From VRUE01 sp045805805 (GTDB taxonomy: Bacteria; Actinomycetota; Thermoleophilia; Solirubrobacterales; 70-9), in NCBI GenBank assembly GCA_045805805.1, contig JBJMKO010000044.1, forward strand, positions 1-64,000: DNA of 64,000 bases. Reading direction: 5' to 3'. The notes beneath the pieces are model-generated. The model made no database searches, was not told the origin of the DNA, and was given only the letters and a program-made list of their open reading frames with translations. How positions within the stretch are numbered: position 1 is the stretch's first letter; every line of letters begins with the position of its first letter. Positions 18,209 to 26,637 of the stretch are shown here, piece by piece. Position numbers and translations under genes: made by a program.

Positions 18209-18323
18209 AGCCCATCCCGGCAGGGGTGGAACGTCTTGTACTTTTTCGTCGACCGGCCCGAGCGCCTAGCCCAACCCCAATCCACCGAAAAAGTTAAGTG
18301 GAACCCCTGCCGGGATGGGCTTT
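18207..18323. repeat. Family C palindromic repeat, copy C2
   Basis: 117 bp with perfectly complementary 21-base outer arms (18207-18227 and 18303-18323, core CCCGGCAGGGG). The inner part is ggaacgtcttgtactttttcg and cgaaaaagttaagtgg. It lies between two convergent genes and contains the stop codon of the minus-strand gene (18294-18296); the plus-strand stop touches its left end. Confidence 0.88.
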
Positions 18324-19475
18324 GGAAAGCGCGTCGGGATTGAGTTGATCCAGGGCGGTGTAGCCACATAGGGCCAGGGTGAGGTCGAGCTCCGCGAGGA
18401 CCATCTTGAGGACGGTTTCGACTCCCGCTTGGCCCTCTAGGGCTAGGCCCCAGATGTAGGGGCGGCCTAGGCAGACGGCGTCGGCGCCCAAGGCGAGGGC
18501 CTTTATTGCATCGCTGCCCGAGCGGATGCCGCTGTCGAAGAGGATTGTTAGGTCGTTGCCTGCGGCTTCGGCGATTGCCGGGAGGGCGTCTAGGGAACCG
18601 ATTGCTCCGTCTACCTGGCGGCCGCCGTGGTTGGAGACGACTATTCCGTCGAGGCCGTGCTTGACCGCTTCGTGGGCGTCGTCGGGGTGCTGGATTCCCT
18701 TGATCAGGATCGGCAGTGAGGTTTGCTCGCGCAACCAGGCGAGGTCGTCCCAGTGCAGCGCGGGGTTGGCTTGTATGCCTAGGAAGTGCCCGGTTGCCGC
18801 GCCGACGTCCTCCTCGGGCGTCTTCTCGAGTGCGGCGCGGAAGACCGGGTCTTGGAAGTAGTTGGCGACGCCGGTTCCTTCGAGGAAGGGGAGCCAGGCC
18901 TGCTGTAGGTCGCGGGGCTTCCAGCCGGGGATGAAGGTGTCGACGGTGAGGACGATCGCGCCGTAGCCCGCTGCCTCGGCGCGGCCGACGAGGCTGGCGG
19001 CTAGATCGCGGTCGTTGGGCCAGTAGAGCTGGAACCAGCGCGGACCCTCGTCTCCCGCCTCGGCGATCTCCTCCATGGTGAAGGCAGAGGCGGTGCTGGC
19101 GATCATCGGCAGGCCGAGGGCCGCGGCGGCGCGGGCCGTGGCCAGCTCGCCGTCGGGGTGGACCACCTTCTGCACGCCGATCGGCGCCAGCATCAGCGGC
19201 GCCGGCATCGCCGTGCCGAGCACGGTCGTGGAGAGATCGCGCGCGCCGACGTCGCGCAGCATCCGCGGCACGATCCGGCGGCGCCGGAAGGCCTCGCGGT
19301 TGGCGTCGATCGTCTCCTCGCTGCCGGCGCCGGCGAAGACGTAGTTGGCGGCGCGCTCGTCCATCGCCTCCGCGGCACTCCCCTCCAACTCGGCGACCGA
19401 GACCGGGATCGAGGGGGTCTCTCCCCCAAGGCCGCGGGCGTAGATCTCGCGGTAGTAGTCGGCGAAGTCGGTCAT
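18294..19475 (-). CDS. FMN-dependent alpha-hydroxy-acid oxidase (lactate 2-monooxygenase-like)
   Basis: Oxidises an L-2-hydroxyacid using FMN, 393 residues. FMN-site motifs: APIGVQKVVHPDGE, STASAFTMEEIAE, WFQLYWPNDR, the active-site LPILIKGI lysine, VVSNHGGRQVDGAIGSLDALP with the catalytic His, and LFDSGIRSGSDAIKALALGADAVCLGRP. The YFQDPVF region and length fit the lactate monooxygenase subgroup. The last ten or so residues and the TAA are encoded by repeat C2, so the C-terminus has been replaced or extended by the repeat. A TAGCCT box (coding strand) lies nine bases before the ATG. Confidence 0.9.
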   Translation of the reverse strand: MTDFADYYREIYARGLGGETPSIPVSVAELEGSAAEAMDERAANYVFAGAGSEETIDANREAFRRRRIVPRMLRDVGARDLSTTVLGTAMPAPLMLAPIGVQKVVHPDGELATARAAAALGLPMIASTASAFTMEEIAEAGDEGPRWFQLYWPNDRDLAASLVGRAEAAGYGAIVLTVDTFIPGWKPRDLQQAWLPFLEGTGVANYFQDPVFRAALEKTPEEDVGAATGHFLGIQANPALHWDDLAWLREQTSLPILIKGIQHPDDAHEAVKHGLDGIVVSNHGGRQVDGAIGSLDALPAIAEAAGNDLTILFDSGIRSGSDAIKALALGADAVCLGRPYIWGLALEGQAGVETVLKMVLAELDLTLALCGYTALDQLNPDALSKAHPGRGST

Positions 19476-19582
19476 GGGCCCCGCAGGCTATCCATAGGGG
19501 CCTTACTCGCTATTCGGTAATGATCCCTAGATCAAACGCTGGCTTGGGGTTGCGTGACTGACGAACTGGGCAGAGTTTGGGC

Positions 19583-20194
19583 ATGAGAAACAACGCGGTG
19601 CCCATAGAAGCCTCCAAATTCCGCTTGCGAGCGACCTCGATCTTTCTGCTCAGTGGCGTGATGTTGTTCGTGGCATGCGGGGGAACGGCCTCCGCGCACA
19701 AAGTCGTTGGACGGGACGGCATGATCCATGCCTGCTACCTGGTCAAGGGCAAGCCAAGGGGCAGGCTTCGGGTGGTCCGCGGACGGGCCCGCTGTCACCG
19801 GGGCGAGCGCAAGGTGGCCTGGGTCGTGAAAGGTGCCTTTGGGCTGCCGGGAGTCGACGGCACGCAGGGGTCCCAGGGGATGACGTCGGACCCGACCCAG
19901 AGCGCTCTCGATCCCGTCCTCGTCGCACAGCTCAACTCGCTGTCGGCTCGAATCGACGCACTCGAAGCGACCTTGGCCGGGGTTGCCAACAGCGACTTGC
20001 TCGCCTTGGTCAAATCGCTGCCGGCGCTCGAATCGGTCTGCGAACAGAGCGAAGCGCTGACCGAACAGGTGAACCTGGTCGCCGAAGTGGTCGAAGGCCT
20101 CGGCCTCAACGGGGCGCTCAAAACCCTCGGCGGGGTCCTGGAAATCCCGGAACTGCCGGAACCGCTGGCAACGTTCAGCTGCCCCAGCTTCTGA
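19583..20194 (+). CDS. Secreted protein with a short collagen-like segment
   Basis: A 203-residue exported protein of unknown function. The signal peptide spans about 1-38 (SIFLLSGVMLFVACGGTASA). Next comes a basic module, IHACYLVKGKPRGRLRVVRGRARCHRGERKVAW, with two Cys that could pair, then a few Gly-X-Y triplets (GLPGVDGTQGSQG) and a helical Leu-rich coil. This module plus collagen-like run is a recurrent layout in Thermoleophilia surface proteins (recollection). The ATG is two codons after a TTG in frame. Confidence 0.65.
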   Translation: MRNNAVPIEASKFRLRATSIFLLSGVMLFVACGGTASAHKVVGRDGMIHACYLVKGKPRGRLRVVRGRARCHRGERKVAWVVKGAFGLPGVDGTQGSQGMTSDPTQSALDPVLVAQLNSLSARIDALEATLAGVANSDLLALVKSLPALESVCEQSEALTEQVNLVAEVVEGLGLNGALKTLGGVLEIPELPEPLATFSCPSF

Positions 20195-20208
20195 GAGGAG
20201 AGCTATCG

Positions 20209-20236
20209 CCTACCGCGCCAGAAAGGGCGCGGTAGG
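20209..20236 (+). terminator. 11-bp stem-loop after the secreted protein gene
   Basis: CCTACCGCGCC, loop agaaag, GGCGCGGTAGG. It starts 15 bases after the stop codon. No long T-run. Confidence 0.6.
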
Positions 20237-20289
20237 CCGAGCGGTTCAGGGCGGCCGCGCCGGTTCGACGAGGATAGGCTGGGCCTGTC

Positions 20290-21057
20290 GTGATCGACTC
20301 ACACACGCATCTCTTCCTCTGCGAGCGGCCCGAGGCCGAGGTCGTCGCGGCCGCCCTCGAGGCGGGGGTCGAGCGGATGCTCAACGTCGGCCTCGAGCAG
20401 GAGTCAAACGCGAAGGCGATCGCCGCCGCCGAGCGCCACGAGAGCGTCTTCGCGACTGCCGGCTGCCATCCGACGGAGGCGGCGGGCTTCGACGATGCGG
20501 GGGCCGAGGCGATCGCCAGGCTCGCCGCCCACGAGAAGGTGCTGGCGATCGGCGAGACCGGGATCGATTACTACCGCGAGACGGCGAGCCGAGCCGAGCA
20601 GCGCCGCGCCCTCGAGGCGCAGATCGAGATCGCCCGCGACCACGAGCTGCCGATCGTCATCCATGCCCGCGACCCCGAGGGCGAGACCGGTGCCGTCGAC
20701 GACATCTTCGAGATCCTCGATGCGCGCGGCGACGGGGTCGTGGTGATTCTGCACTGCTTCCTCGCCCCCTGGCGGGTCCAGGACGCGATCGACCGCGGCT
20801 GGTCCTGCTCCTTCTCTGGCATCGTCACCTTCCCCGGTGCCGAGGAGCTGCGCGAGGCGGCGGCGAGGCTGCCCGATGAGCTGGTCCTGGTCGAGACCGA
20901 CGCTCCCTACCTCGCTCCGCAGCCGGTGCGCGGCAAGACCAACGAGCCGGCCCACGTCGTTTCCACCGCCGAGGTGGTCGCTGAGGTCCGCGGCGTCTCC
21001 TACGCGGAGCTGGAGGCCACGGTTGCGGCCAACGCTCGGGCGCTCTTTCGCTGGTAA
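20290..21057 (+). CDS. tatD: TatD family metal-dependent DNase
   Basis: Metal-dependent 3'-5' nuclease/hydrolase of 255 residues. Metal ligands are visible: His5 and His7 (DSHTHL), the Glu of GETGIDYY, the His of VIHARD, the His of HCFLAPW, and the Asp of ETDAPYL. GTG start; TAGGCT lies nine bases upstream. It begins a run of closely spaced genes with rsmA and ispE, a conserved actinobacterial order. Confidence 0.94.
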   Translation: MIDSHTHLFLCERPEAEVVAAALEAGVERMLNVGLEQESNAKAIAAAERHESVFATAGCHPTEAAGFDDAGAEAIARLAAHEKVLAIGETGIDYYRETASRAEQRRALEAQIEIARDHELPIVIHARDPEGETGAVDDIFEILDARGDGVVVILHCFLAPWRVQDAIDRGWSCSFSGIVTFPGAEELREAAARLPDELVLVETDAPYLAPQPVRGKTNEPAHVVSTAEVVAEVRGVSYAELEATVAANARALFRW

Positions 21058-21059
21058 CC

Positions 21060-21824
21060 GTGGTCAGGCTCGGGCAGAACTTCCTCTCCGACCCGAACCT
21101 CCTCGACGCGATCGTCCGCGACGCCGAGCTGGGCGAGGGCGAGGTGGTGCTCGAGGTGGGAGCCGGGGAAGGTGTGCTGACCGGGCGGCTGGCCGATGCC
21201 GCGGGCCACGTGCACTCGATCGAGCTCGACCGGCGGCTGGAGGAGGCCCTGGCGCCGCTGGCGGCCCGGGCGAACGTGAGCCTGCACTGGGGTGACGCGA
21301 TGCGGGCGGATCTGTCCGGCCTCGACCCCGCTCCGACCTCGGTCGTCTCCAACCTGCCCTACGCGGTGGCGACGCCGGTGATCCTGCGCACGGTCGAGGA
21401 GCTGCCCTCGGTGCGGCGCTGGACGGTGATGGTGCAGCGCGAGATCGCCGACCGGCTGCGTGCCGCGCCCGGCAGCCGCACCTACGGCTCTCCCAGCGCG
21501 GTCGTGCAGCTCGCCTGCGAGGTGAAGCTGTTGCGCACGGTCGACCCGGCGGTATTCCGCCCGCGTCCCCGCGTCGAGTCGGCGATCCTCTCGCTGCGCC
21601 GCACCGGCCCGGGCGCCAATGCGGCGACGCGAGAGCTGATCCGCGCCGCCTTCGCCCACCGCCGCAAGTCCCTTGCCCGCTCGGTCGAGCACCTTCGACC
21701 GGGCACGCTCGCCGCGAGCCGGGCGGCGTTGGAGGAGCTGGGCCTGGCTGCCGATGCCCGCGCCGAGGCACTCTCCCCCGAGGATTTCGCCGCGCTATCG
21801 GCGAAGCTGCGGTCCAGCGACTGA
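21060..21824 (+). CDS. rsmA: 16S rRNA (adenine1518-N6/adenine1519-N6)-dimethyltransferase
   Basis: Dimethylates the two adjacent adenines near the 3' end of 16S rRNA (KsgA). It has 254 residues, with LGQNFLSDPNLLDAIV at the N-terminus, the SAM loop EVGAGEGVLT, and the NLPYAVATPV motif. The C-terminal domain keeps FRPRPRVESAIL and AFAHRRKSLARS. The GTG starts two bases after the tatD stop, so translation is coupled. Confidence 0.96.
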   Translation: MVRLGQNFLSDPNLLDAIVRDAELGEGEVVLEVGAGEGVLTGRLADAAGHVHSIELDRRLEEALAPLAARANVSLHWGDAMRADLSGLDPAPTSVVSNLPYAVATPVILRTVEELPSVRRWTVMVQREIADRLRAAPGSRTYGSPSAVVQLACEVKLLRTVDPAVFRPRPRVESAILSLRRTGPGANAATRELIRAAFAHRRKSLARSVEHLRPGTLAASRAALEELGLAADARAEALSPEDFAALSAKLRSSD

Positions 21825-21839
21825 GCCGTCGCCCACACG

Positions 21840-22691
21840 ATGCAGATCCAAGCCCCCGCCAAGCTCAACCTCTGCCTCTACCTCGGCCCTCGCCGCGAGG
21901 ACGGGTTGCACGAGCTCTGCTCGCTCTTTGAGCCGCTGGCGCTGGCGGACCCGATCGTCGTCACCGAGGCCGAGCGCGACGAGGTCGTCTGCCCGGGGGT
22001 CGAGGGCGAGAACCTGGCGGCGCGGGCGCTGGCGGCGCTGCGCGAACGGGGCTGGGAAGCCCCACCGCTGAAGATCGAAATCGAGAAGCGGATTCCGGTC
22101 GCGGCCGGCCTCGGTGGCGGTAGCGCCGACGCGGCGGCGGTGCTGCTGTTGGCACGTGACCCGGTGGCTGGACTTGCCGGCTGGATTCCGGACCTGGAGG
22201 CGATCGCCGCCGGGCTCGGCGCCGACGTCCCCTCGCAGCTGGTCCCGGCGCTCGCGCTCGTCCGGGGCGCGGGGGAGAGGGTCGAGCGCCTGCCCGATCC
22301 CTCTCCGCACGCCGTCGTGCTCTTGCCCGGCGGCGGCGGGCTGAGCACCGCCGATGTGTTCGCCGAGGCCGATCGACTGGACTTGGGACGGGACGCGGCC
22401 GAGCTGGAGGACCTGGCTGCGCGCCTGCGCGCCACGGCCGGATCCGGAGCCTCGCCACTCGCCTATCCCGACCTACTGGTCAACGACCTCGAGCCCGCGG
22501 CGCGCTCGTTGCGTCCCGAGGTCGGCGCCGCCCTCGATGCTTTGCGTTCCGCCGGTGCGCCCCACGCCCTGCTCACCGGCTCCGGCCCCACCGCCTTCGG
22601 GATCTTCGAGAGCCTCGCCGAGGCCCGCGCCGCGGCCGAGGCGCTCGACCGCGACGACGCGATCGTCTGCGAGGCGGGGCGGGCGCCGTGA
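21840..22691 (+). CDS. ispE: 4-diphosphocytidyl-2-C-methyl-D-erythritol kinase
   Basis: GHMP kinase of the MEP isoprenoid pathway, phosphorylating CDP-ME. It has 283 residues. Motifs: APAKLNLCLYLGPRREDGLHEL, the ATP loop PVAAGLGGGSADAAA near 90-104, NDLEPAA, and the C-terminal LLTGSGPTAFGIF. The stop overlaps the GTG of the DedA-PAP2 gene by three bases. Confidence 0.96.
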   Translation: MQIQAPAKLNLCLYLGPRREDGLHELCSLFEPLALADPIVVTEAERDEVVCPGVEGENLAARALAALRERGWEAPPLKIEIEKRIPVAAGLGGGSADAAAVLLLARDPVAGLAGWIPDLEAIAAGLGADVPSQLVPALALVRGAGERVERLPDPSPHAVVLLPGGGGLSTADVFAEADRLDLGRDAAELEDLAARLRATAGSGASPLAYPDLLVNDLEPAARSLRPEVGAALDALRSAGAPHALLTGSGPTAFGIFESLAEARAAAEALDRDDAIVCEAGRAP

Positions 22692-24205
22692 AGATGCCGG
22701 GGGAGGGCGGCGGCAACCGCAAACGTCTGCTGATCGCGGTCGTCGTCGCCGCGGTCGTCACCGGTTACTACCTGCTCAGCCGCAAGCTCGGACACCTCGA
22801 CCTGCAGAACCTGCTGGAAGACGTCTCCAACACGCTGGGTGCCTGGACCTACCTCCTCGTCGGCGTCTTCGCCTTCGTCGAGACCGGCGCCTTCGTCGGC
22901 CTGGTCGTCCCCGGCGAGACCGTGATGCTGCTCGGTGGTGCCGTCGCCGGCCAGGGCGCGATCGACATCTACCTGCTGATCGCGATCGCCTGGTTCGCCG
23001 CCTGGGCCGGGGATACGACCAGCTTCTTCATCGGCCGCCGACTCGGGCGCGAGTTCGTGCTCAAGCACGGGCCGCGCTTCGGCATCGGCCACGAGCGCTT
23101 CGAAAAGGTCGAGGACTACTTCTCCCGCCACGGCGGCAAGACGATCTTCATCGGCCGCTTCATCAGCCTCATCCGCGCCTTCGCCCCGTTTGTCGCCGGC
23201 AGCTCCGGCATGCGCTACCGCGCCTTCGTCCCCTACAGCATCCTCGGCACCGGCCTTTGGGCCAGCGCCCATATCCTGGTCGGCTACTTCTTCTCGCGCA
23301 GCATCGAGAGCGCCGCCAGGTACGCCGGCCGCGGCGCCTTCCTGCTGGCGACGACGATCGTCGTCGTCGTCGGCATCGTCTTCGTCATCCGTCGCCTCCG
23401 CGTCGAGGAGAACAGGCGCGCGATCGTGGCCTGGATGAGCGATCATGCCGCGACCCGCTGGCTGGTCGTCCTCACGCGCCGCTTCCGCCCCCAGCTCGAG
23501 TTCTTCTGGGAGCGGGTGACGCCCGGCGGCACCTTCGGCCTCGAGTTCACCACGCTGATGGCCGTCTTCGCGGTCGCCGCCTTTGTCCTCGTCTCTTACA
23601 CCGTGCTCGTCAACGGCGAACCCGGGCCGACGCCGGGCGACACCACCGCGATCGAACTGGTCGAGAGGCTGCGGGCCGGCTGGCTGACCGACCTCGCCAA
23701 GCTTTTCACTCGCCTTGGCTCCTTCGTCGTCGTCGGCTCGCTCGCGCTGGTCGGTGCGGCGCTGCTCGCCGCCCGCCGGCGCTGGGCGGAGTTTGGCGTG
23801 CTGGTGGCCGGTGCCGTGCTGATCTTCGCCGGCGTGCACGAGCTCAAGGATCTCGTCGGCCGGCCCCGTCCCGCCGGCGGGTTGATCGGCGTCTCCGGGT
23901 CGTCCTTCCCAAGCGCCCACGCCGCCTGCTCGACCTTCTACGTCTGGCTGGCGGTGACGATCGTTATGCGTCTGCGGCCGGGAATGGCGCGTGGCGCCGC
24001 GGTCGTGGCGGCGGGGATCGCGCTGACCGTCCTCGTCGGCCTCTCCAGGGTCTACCTCGGCGTCCACTACCTCAGCGACGTCAGCGCCGGCTGGGCGTTG
24101 GGGCTCGCGGCCTTCTCGCTCTGCGCCGCGGTGGCGCTCGTCGTCACCACGTTGCGGCAGAATGGACGCGATGCTGCCACTGGCGCTGGAGAAGATCGAG
24201 AATGA
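22688..24205 (+). CDS. DedA (SNARE-associated) and PAP2 phosphatase fusion membrane protein
   Basis: A 505-residue polytopic protein. The N-terminal half is a DedA/VTT domain (FVETGAFVGLVVPGE, DTTSFFIGRRLGREF, and the FIGRFISLIRAFAPFVAGSSGM arginine motif). The C-terminal half is a PAP2 domain with all three motifs: KDLVGRPRP, SFPSAHAACST, and SRVYLGVHYLSDV. DedA proteins are linked to lipid flipping and PAP2 enzymes dephosphorylate lipid phosphates, so recycling of an undecaprenyl-type carrier is plausible (inference). It is coupled to ispE, an isoprenoid gene, which fits that idea. Confidence 0.9.
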   Translation: MKMPGEGGGNRKRLLIAVVVAAVVTGYYLLSRKLGHLDLQNLLEDVSNTLGAWTYLLVGVFAFVETGAFVGLVVPGETVMLLGGAVAGQGAIDIYLLIAIAWFAAWAGDTTSFFIGRRLGREFVLKHGPRFGIGHERFEKVEDYFSRHGGKTIFIGRFISLIRAFAPFVAGSSGMRYRAFVPYSILGTGLWASAHILVGYFFSRSIESAARYAGRGAFLLATTIVVVVGIVFVIRRLRVEENRRAIVAWMSDHAATRWLVVLTRRFRPQLEFFWERVTPGGTFGLEFTTLMAVFAVAAFVLVSYTVLVNGEPGPTPGDTTAIELVERLRAGWLTDLAKLFTRLGSFVVVGSLALVGAALLAARRRWAEFGVLVAGAVLIFAGVHELKDLVGRPRPAGGLIGVSGSSFPSAHAACSTFYVWLAVTIVMRLRPGMARGAAVVAAGIALTVLVGLSRVYLGVHYLSDVSAGWALGLAAFSLCAAVALVVTTLRQNGRDAATGAGEDRE

Positions 24206-24425
24206 GTACCTGCTGTTCGGCGCGGCTGGGCTGGTAAGCCTGGTCGCCTTCGTCGGGTTGATCCTGGTGCCGGCGGTCAGCTCCTACGGCCGGCTTTGGG
24301 AGAAGGCCGCCGCCGGCTTCCTCTCGCTCTTCGTCCTCGCCGCCCTGGTCGTGTCCGGCGTCGTCGTCGGCCTGGCGATCGTCGTCAACTACAACACGAT
24401 CGTCGAATTCCTGCACGCCAAGTAG
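24162..24425 (+). CDS. Small two-helix membrane protein
   Basis: An 87-residue protein of unknown family. There are two hydrophobic helices at about 18-42 (LLFGAAGLVSLVAFVGLILVP) and 52-76 (LSLFVLAALVVSGVVVGLAIVV), with short hydrophilic ends. It overlaps the end of the DedA-PAP2 gene by 44 bases if ATG 24162 is used; ATG 24171 is an alternative. Probably translated with the upstream gene. Confidence 0.6.
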   Translation: MDAMLPLALEKIENEYLLFGAAGLVSLVAFVGLILVPAVSSYGRLWEKAAAGFLSLFVLAALVVSGVVVGLAIVVNYNTIVEFLHAK

Positions 24426-24432
24426 ACGCGGG

Positions 24433-24438
24433 GATAAT
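24433..24438 (+). promoter_or_regulatory. -10 box before the PucR-type regulator
   Basis: GATAAT, six bases before ATG 24445; no Shine-Dalgarno sequence. Leaderless start likely. Confidence 0.45.
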
Positions 24439-24444
24439 GAGCGG

Positions 24445-25680
24445 ATGCCGGCAGCATCCAAAAGCACAAAAGCACCTGCAAAAAAGGTAGAAGCGGGAAC
24501 TCTCGACGCACTCTCTGAGGCGGTCGAGTCCGGTGCCGGGCTCCCCGCCGTTGCCCGTGCCGCGGCGAAGGTGCTGGGCGCCAGCGTCGCCCTGATCGAC
24601 CGCTCCAGCGCCGTCCTCGCCGTCGCCGGTGCCTCTCCCGACCAGGAGAAGAAGCTGCTCGCCGGGGGCGAGGGGGTGACGCGGGTCAAGCTGCGGGTCG
24701 CCGACAGCGCCGTGGGCGAGCTGCGCTACCGGGCCGCATCGCCGCCCGATGCGGCGATCGCCCGCATGGTGACGACGCTGCTGGCGCTGGAGCTGGAGCG
24801 CTCCCGCTCGCCCGAGTGGGAGAGCGAGGAGGTCGCCGGGGTCTTCGTCGCGGCTCTGCTCGCCCGCCAGGTGACCGACCGCGGCGACATCGTCGCCCGC
24901 GGCGCCGAGCTGGGCGCCGATCTCGAGCGGGGGGCGGGGGTGTTGATCCTGCACGTGGCGCCGCGTGCGGCCCAGACCGGCGAGTGGCGGGCGCGGGTGA
25001 TGACCCTGGCCCAGCGTGCGCTGCGTTCGTTTGCGCCCGGTTCTCTGTCCTGCCTGGGTGGGGAGGAGGCGGCGGAGATCGCGGCGATCGTCCCGGCCGA
25101 GGACGACGCCCGCCTCGAGCGTGCCGCTGCCGGCCTGGCGCGGGAGCTGCAGGGCAGCCTCTCCGGCTTTCACCTGACGATTGGCCGCAGCCGCCATGCC
25201 GGCGACCCGGTCGACCTCTACCGCGCCGGAAACGAGGCACGGCTGGCGGTCAACGTGGGGGAGGCCGAAGGCCGGCCGCTGCTCGCCTTCGAGGACACCG
25301 GCTCCTACCGCCTGCTGCTGCCGGCGATGAGCGAGGACCCGCGTGAGCTCGAACGCTTCTACGCCGAGACGATCGCCCCGCTTTCCGCCTACGACGAGCA
25401 ATATGAGACGGAGCTGGTCACCACGGTCGAGGCCTATCTCGACAACGACGGCAACGTCGCCGCCACCGCCAAACAGCTTTTCACCCACCGCCACACGATC
25501 CGCTATCGCCTCGAGCGCGTCAAAGAGCTCTGTGGCCACGACGTCTCCGCCACCGAGGGCCGCGAGAAGCTCGGCCTCGGCCTCAAAACGATGCGGGTCC
25601 TAGGCATAGCCTCGCCCCGCGGCCCGGCGATGGAGCCGGGTAGCGAAGCGGGCAAAGTGCCGCGTAGCGGCGAGGAATAG
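24445..25680 (+). CDS. PucR/CdaR-type transcriptional regulator
   Basis: A 411-residue regulator. The N-terminal half resembles a GAF-like sensory region (VLGASVALIDRSSAVLAVAG). The middle has the GGDEF-related CdaR layout (LTIGRSRHAGDPVDLYRAGNEARLAV). The C-terminal HTH_30 domain is clear: LVTTVEAYLDNDGNVAATAKQLFTHRHTIRYRLERVKEL. The last 30 residues are a poorly conserved tail. Ligand and targets are unknown. It is followed by tRNA-Gln. Confidence 0.88.
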   Translation: MPAASKSTKAPAKKVEAGTLDALSEAVESGAGLPAVARAAAKVLGASVALIDRSSAVLAVAGASPDQEKKLLAGGEGVTRVKLRVADSAVGELRYRAASPPDAAIARMVTTLLALELERSRSPEWESEEVAGVFVAALLARQVTDRGDIVARGAELGADLERGAGVLILHVAPRAAQTGEWRARVMTLAQRALRSFAPGSLSCLGGEEAAEIAAIVPAEDDARLERAAAGLARELQGSLSGFHLTIGRSRHAGDPVDLYRAGNEARLAVNVGEAEGRPLLAFEDTGSYRLLLPAMSEDPRELERFYAETIAPLSAYDEQYETELVTTVEAYLDNDGNVAATAKQLFTHRHTIRYRLERVKELCGHDVSATEGREKLGLGLKTMRVLGIASPRGPAMEPGSEAGKVPRSGEE

Positions 25681-25701
25681 CTCTAAGCTCTTAATTGCCT
25701 T

Positions 25702-25772
25702 TGGGGAGTCGGCTAATGGCAAGCCCCTGGCCTTTGGAGCCAGCTATCCCGGTTCGAGTCCGGGCTCCCCAG
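25702..25772 (+). tRNA. tRNA-Gln (anticodon TTG)
   Basis: Cloverleaf read by eye: acceptor TGGGGAG (25702-25708) with CTCCCCA (25765-25771), D arm with ggctaatggcaagcc, anticodon stem CTGGC/GCCAG with loop CTTTGGA (anticodon TTG), T arm CCCGG-TTCGAGT-CCGGG. CCA is not encoded. Confidence 0.92.
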
Positions 25773-25832
25773 TCAACAATCTTGAGTTAGGTTTTGAAGC
25801 TTTCTGTCTGAGTTGTCTGCAAGCATCGTTCC

Positions 25833-26606
25833 ATGCCTCGGAGGGGACCCGGCTTTACAGAGGAGGCTGCAAGGCGGGCCATTGCTCAGTCAAAATCGTG
25901 GGCCGAGTCTCTCCGGAGGCTTGGCTATTGCCCGAGCGGTGGAAATCCAGCCACCCTGAAGAAATACGCCGCGATCTGGAATATCAACACAGATCATTTC
26001 GATCCCTATGCCGGCGTGATGGCTCGGGTTAGAAAGCCGCGGTTGCCGTTGAACCAGATTCTCGTTGAGCACTCGACCTACAGCCGCAGCAACTTGAAGC
26101 AGCGCCTCTATGAGGCTGGCCTGAAGCAGCCTCGATGTGAGTTGTGCGATCAAGGAGAGATGTGGCGAGGGCGCCACATGTCGATGATCCTCGACCACAA
26201 AAACGGAGTTCGCGACGACAACCGCCTTGAGAACCTGCGGATGGTTTGTCCGAATTGCGCTGCCACACTGGATACTCATTGCGGGCGGGCCAAGGAGACT
26301 CCTCCACCGCTTCGAAATTGTGCGCGTTGCGGTGAGATGTTTCGTGCCAAGCACCGCACTCAGCGATTCTGTTCTCGACATTGCGGCATGCGGAGAGAGC
26401 GCGGACCAAAGGGATGTGGTCGAGGGATTCCTCGTCCTGAGGCAAGGAAAGTCGAGCGGCCTCCCCACGAGAAGCTGCTGGAAGAGATCGAATCAACTGG
26501 CTATCTCGGGGTAGGCCGCAAATACGGGGTCTCTGACAACGCCGTGCGCAAGTGGGTGCGGTTTTACGAGCGGCAGATGGAACGCGAGGTCGCTGAGCAA
26601 CGTTGA
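25833..26606 (+). CDS. HNH-type nuclease-like protein with zinc-binding motifs
   Basis: A 257-residue protein starting 61 bases after tRNA-Gln. Residues 1-90 contain a helix-turn-helix-like region (FTEEAARRAIAQSKSWAESLRRLG). The centre has an HNH signature with CELC, ILDHKNGVRDDNRLENLRMVCPNC, then a second zinc motif, NCARCGEMFRAK and FCSRHCGMRRERG. The C-terminus has another helix-turn-helix-like stretch (YLGVGRKYGVSDNAVRKWVRFY). GC content is visibly lower than in the neighbours. This layout is common in phage and mobile-element HNH proteins, so it was probably acquired by transfer. No partner genes are present. Confidence 0.78.
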   Translation: MPRRGPGFTEEAARRAIAQSKSWAESLRRLGYCPSGGNPATLKKYAAIWNINTDHFDPYAGVMARVRKPRLPLNQILVEHSTYSRSNLKQRLYEAGLKQPRCELCDQGEMWRGRHMSMILDHKNGVRDDNRLENLRMVCPNCAATLDTHCGRAKETPPPLRNCARCGEMFRAKHRTQRFCSRHCGMRRERGPKGCGRGIPRPEARKVERPPHEKLLEEIESTGYLGVGRKYGVSDNAVRKWVRFYERQMEREVAEQR

Positions 26607-26631
26607 TCCCGTCCGCGAGGACGCCTAGGGT
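26603..26631 (+). promoter_or_regulatory. Promoter with -35 and -10 boxes, leaderless
   Basis: TTGATC (26603-26608), 17-base spacer, TAGGGT (26626-26631), then six bases to the ATG at 26638. The -35 box overlaps the stop of the HNH gene. Confidence 0.55.
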
Positions 26632-26637
26632 CCCGAT

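Noticed and set aside
22354..24237. Alternative-frame open frame over ispE and the DedA-PAP2 gene
   Set aside because: Arg-rich product; the true frames carry complete motif sets.
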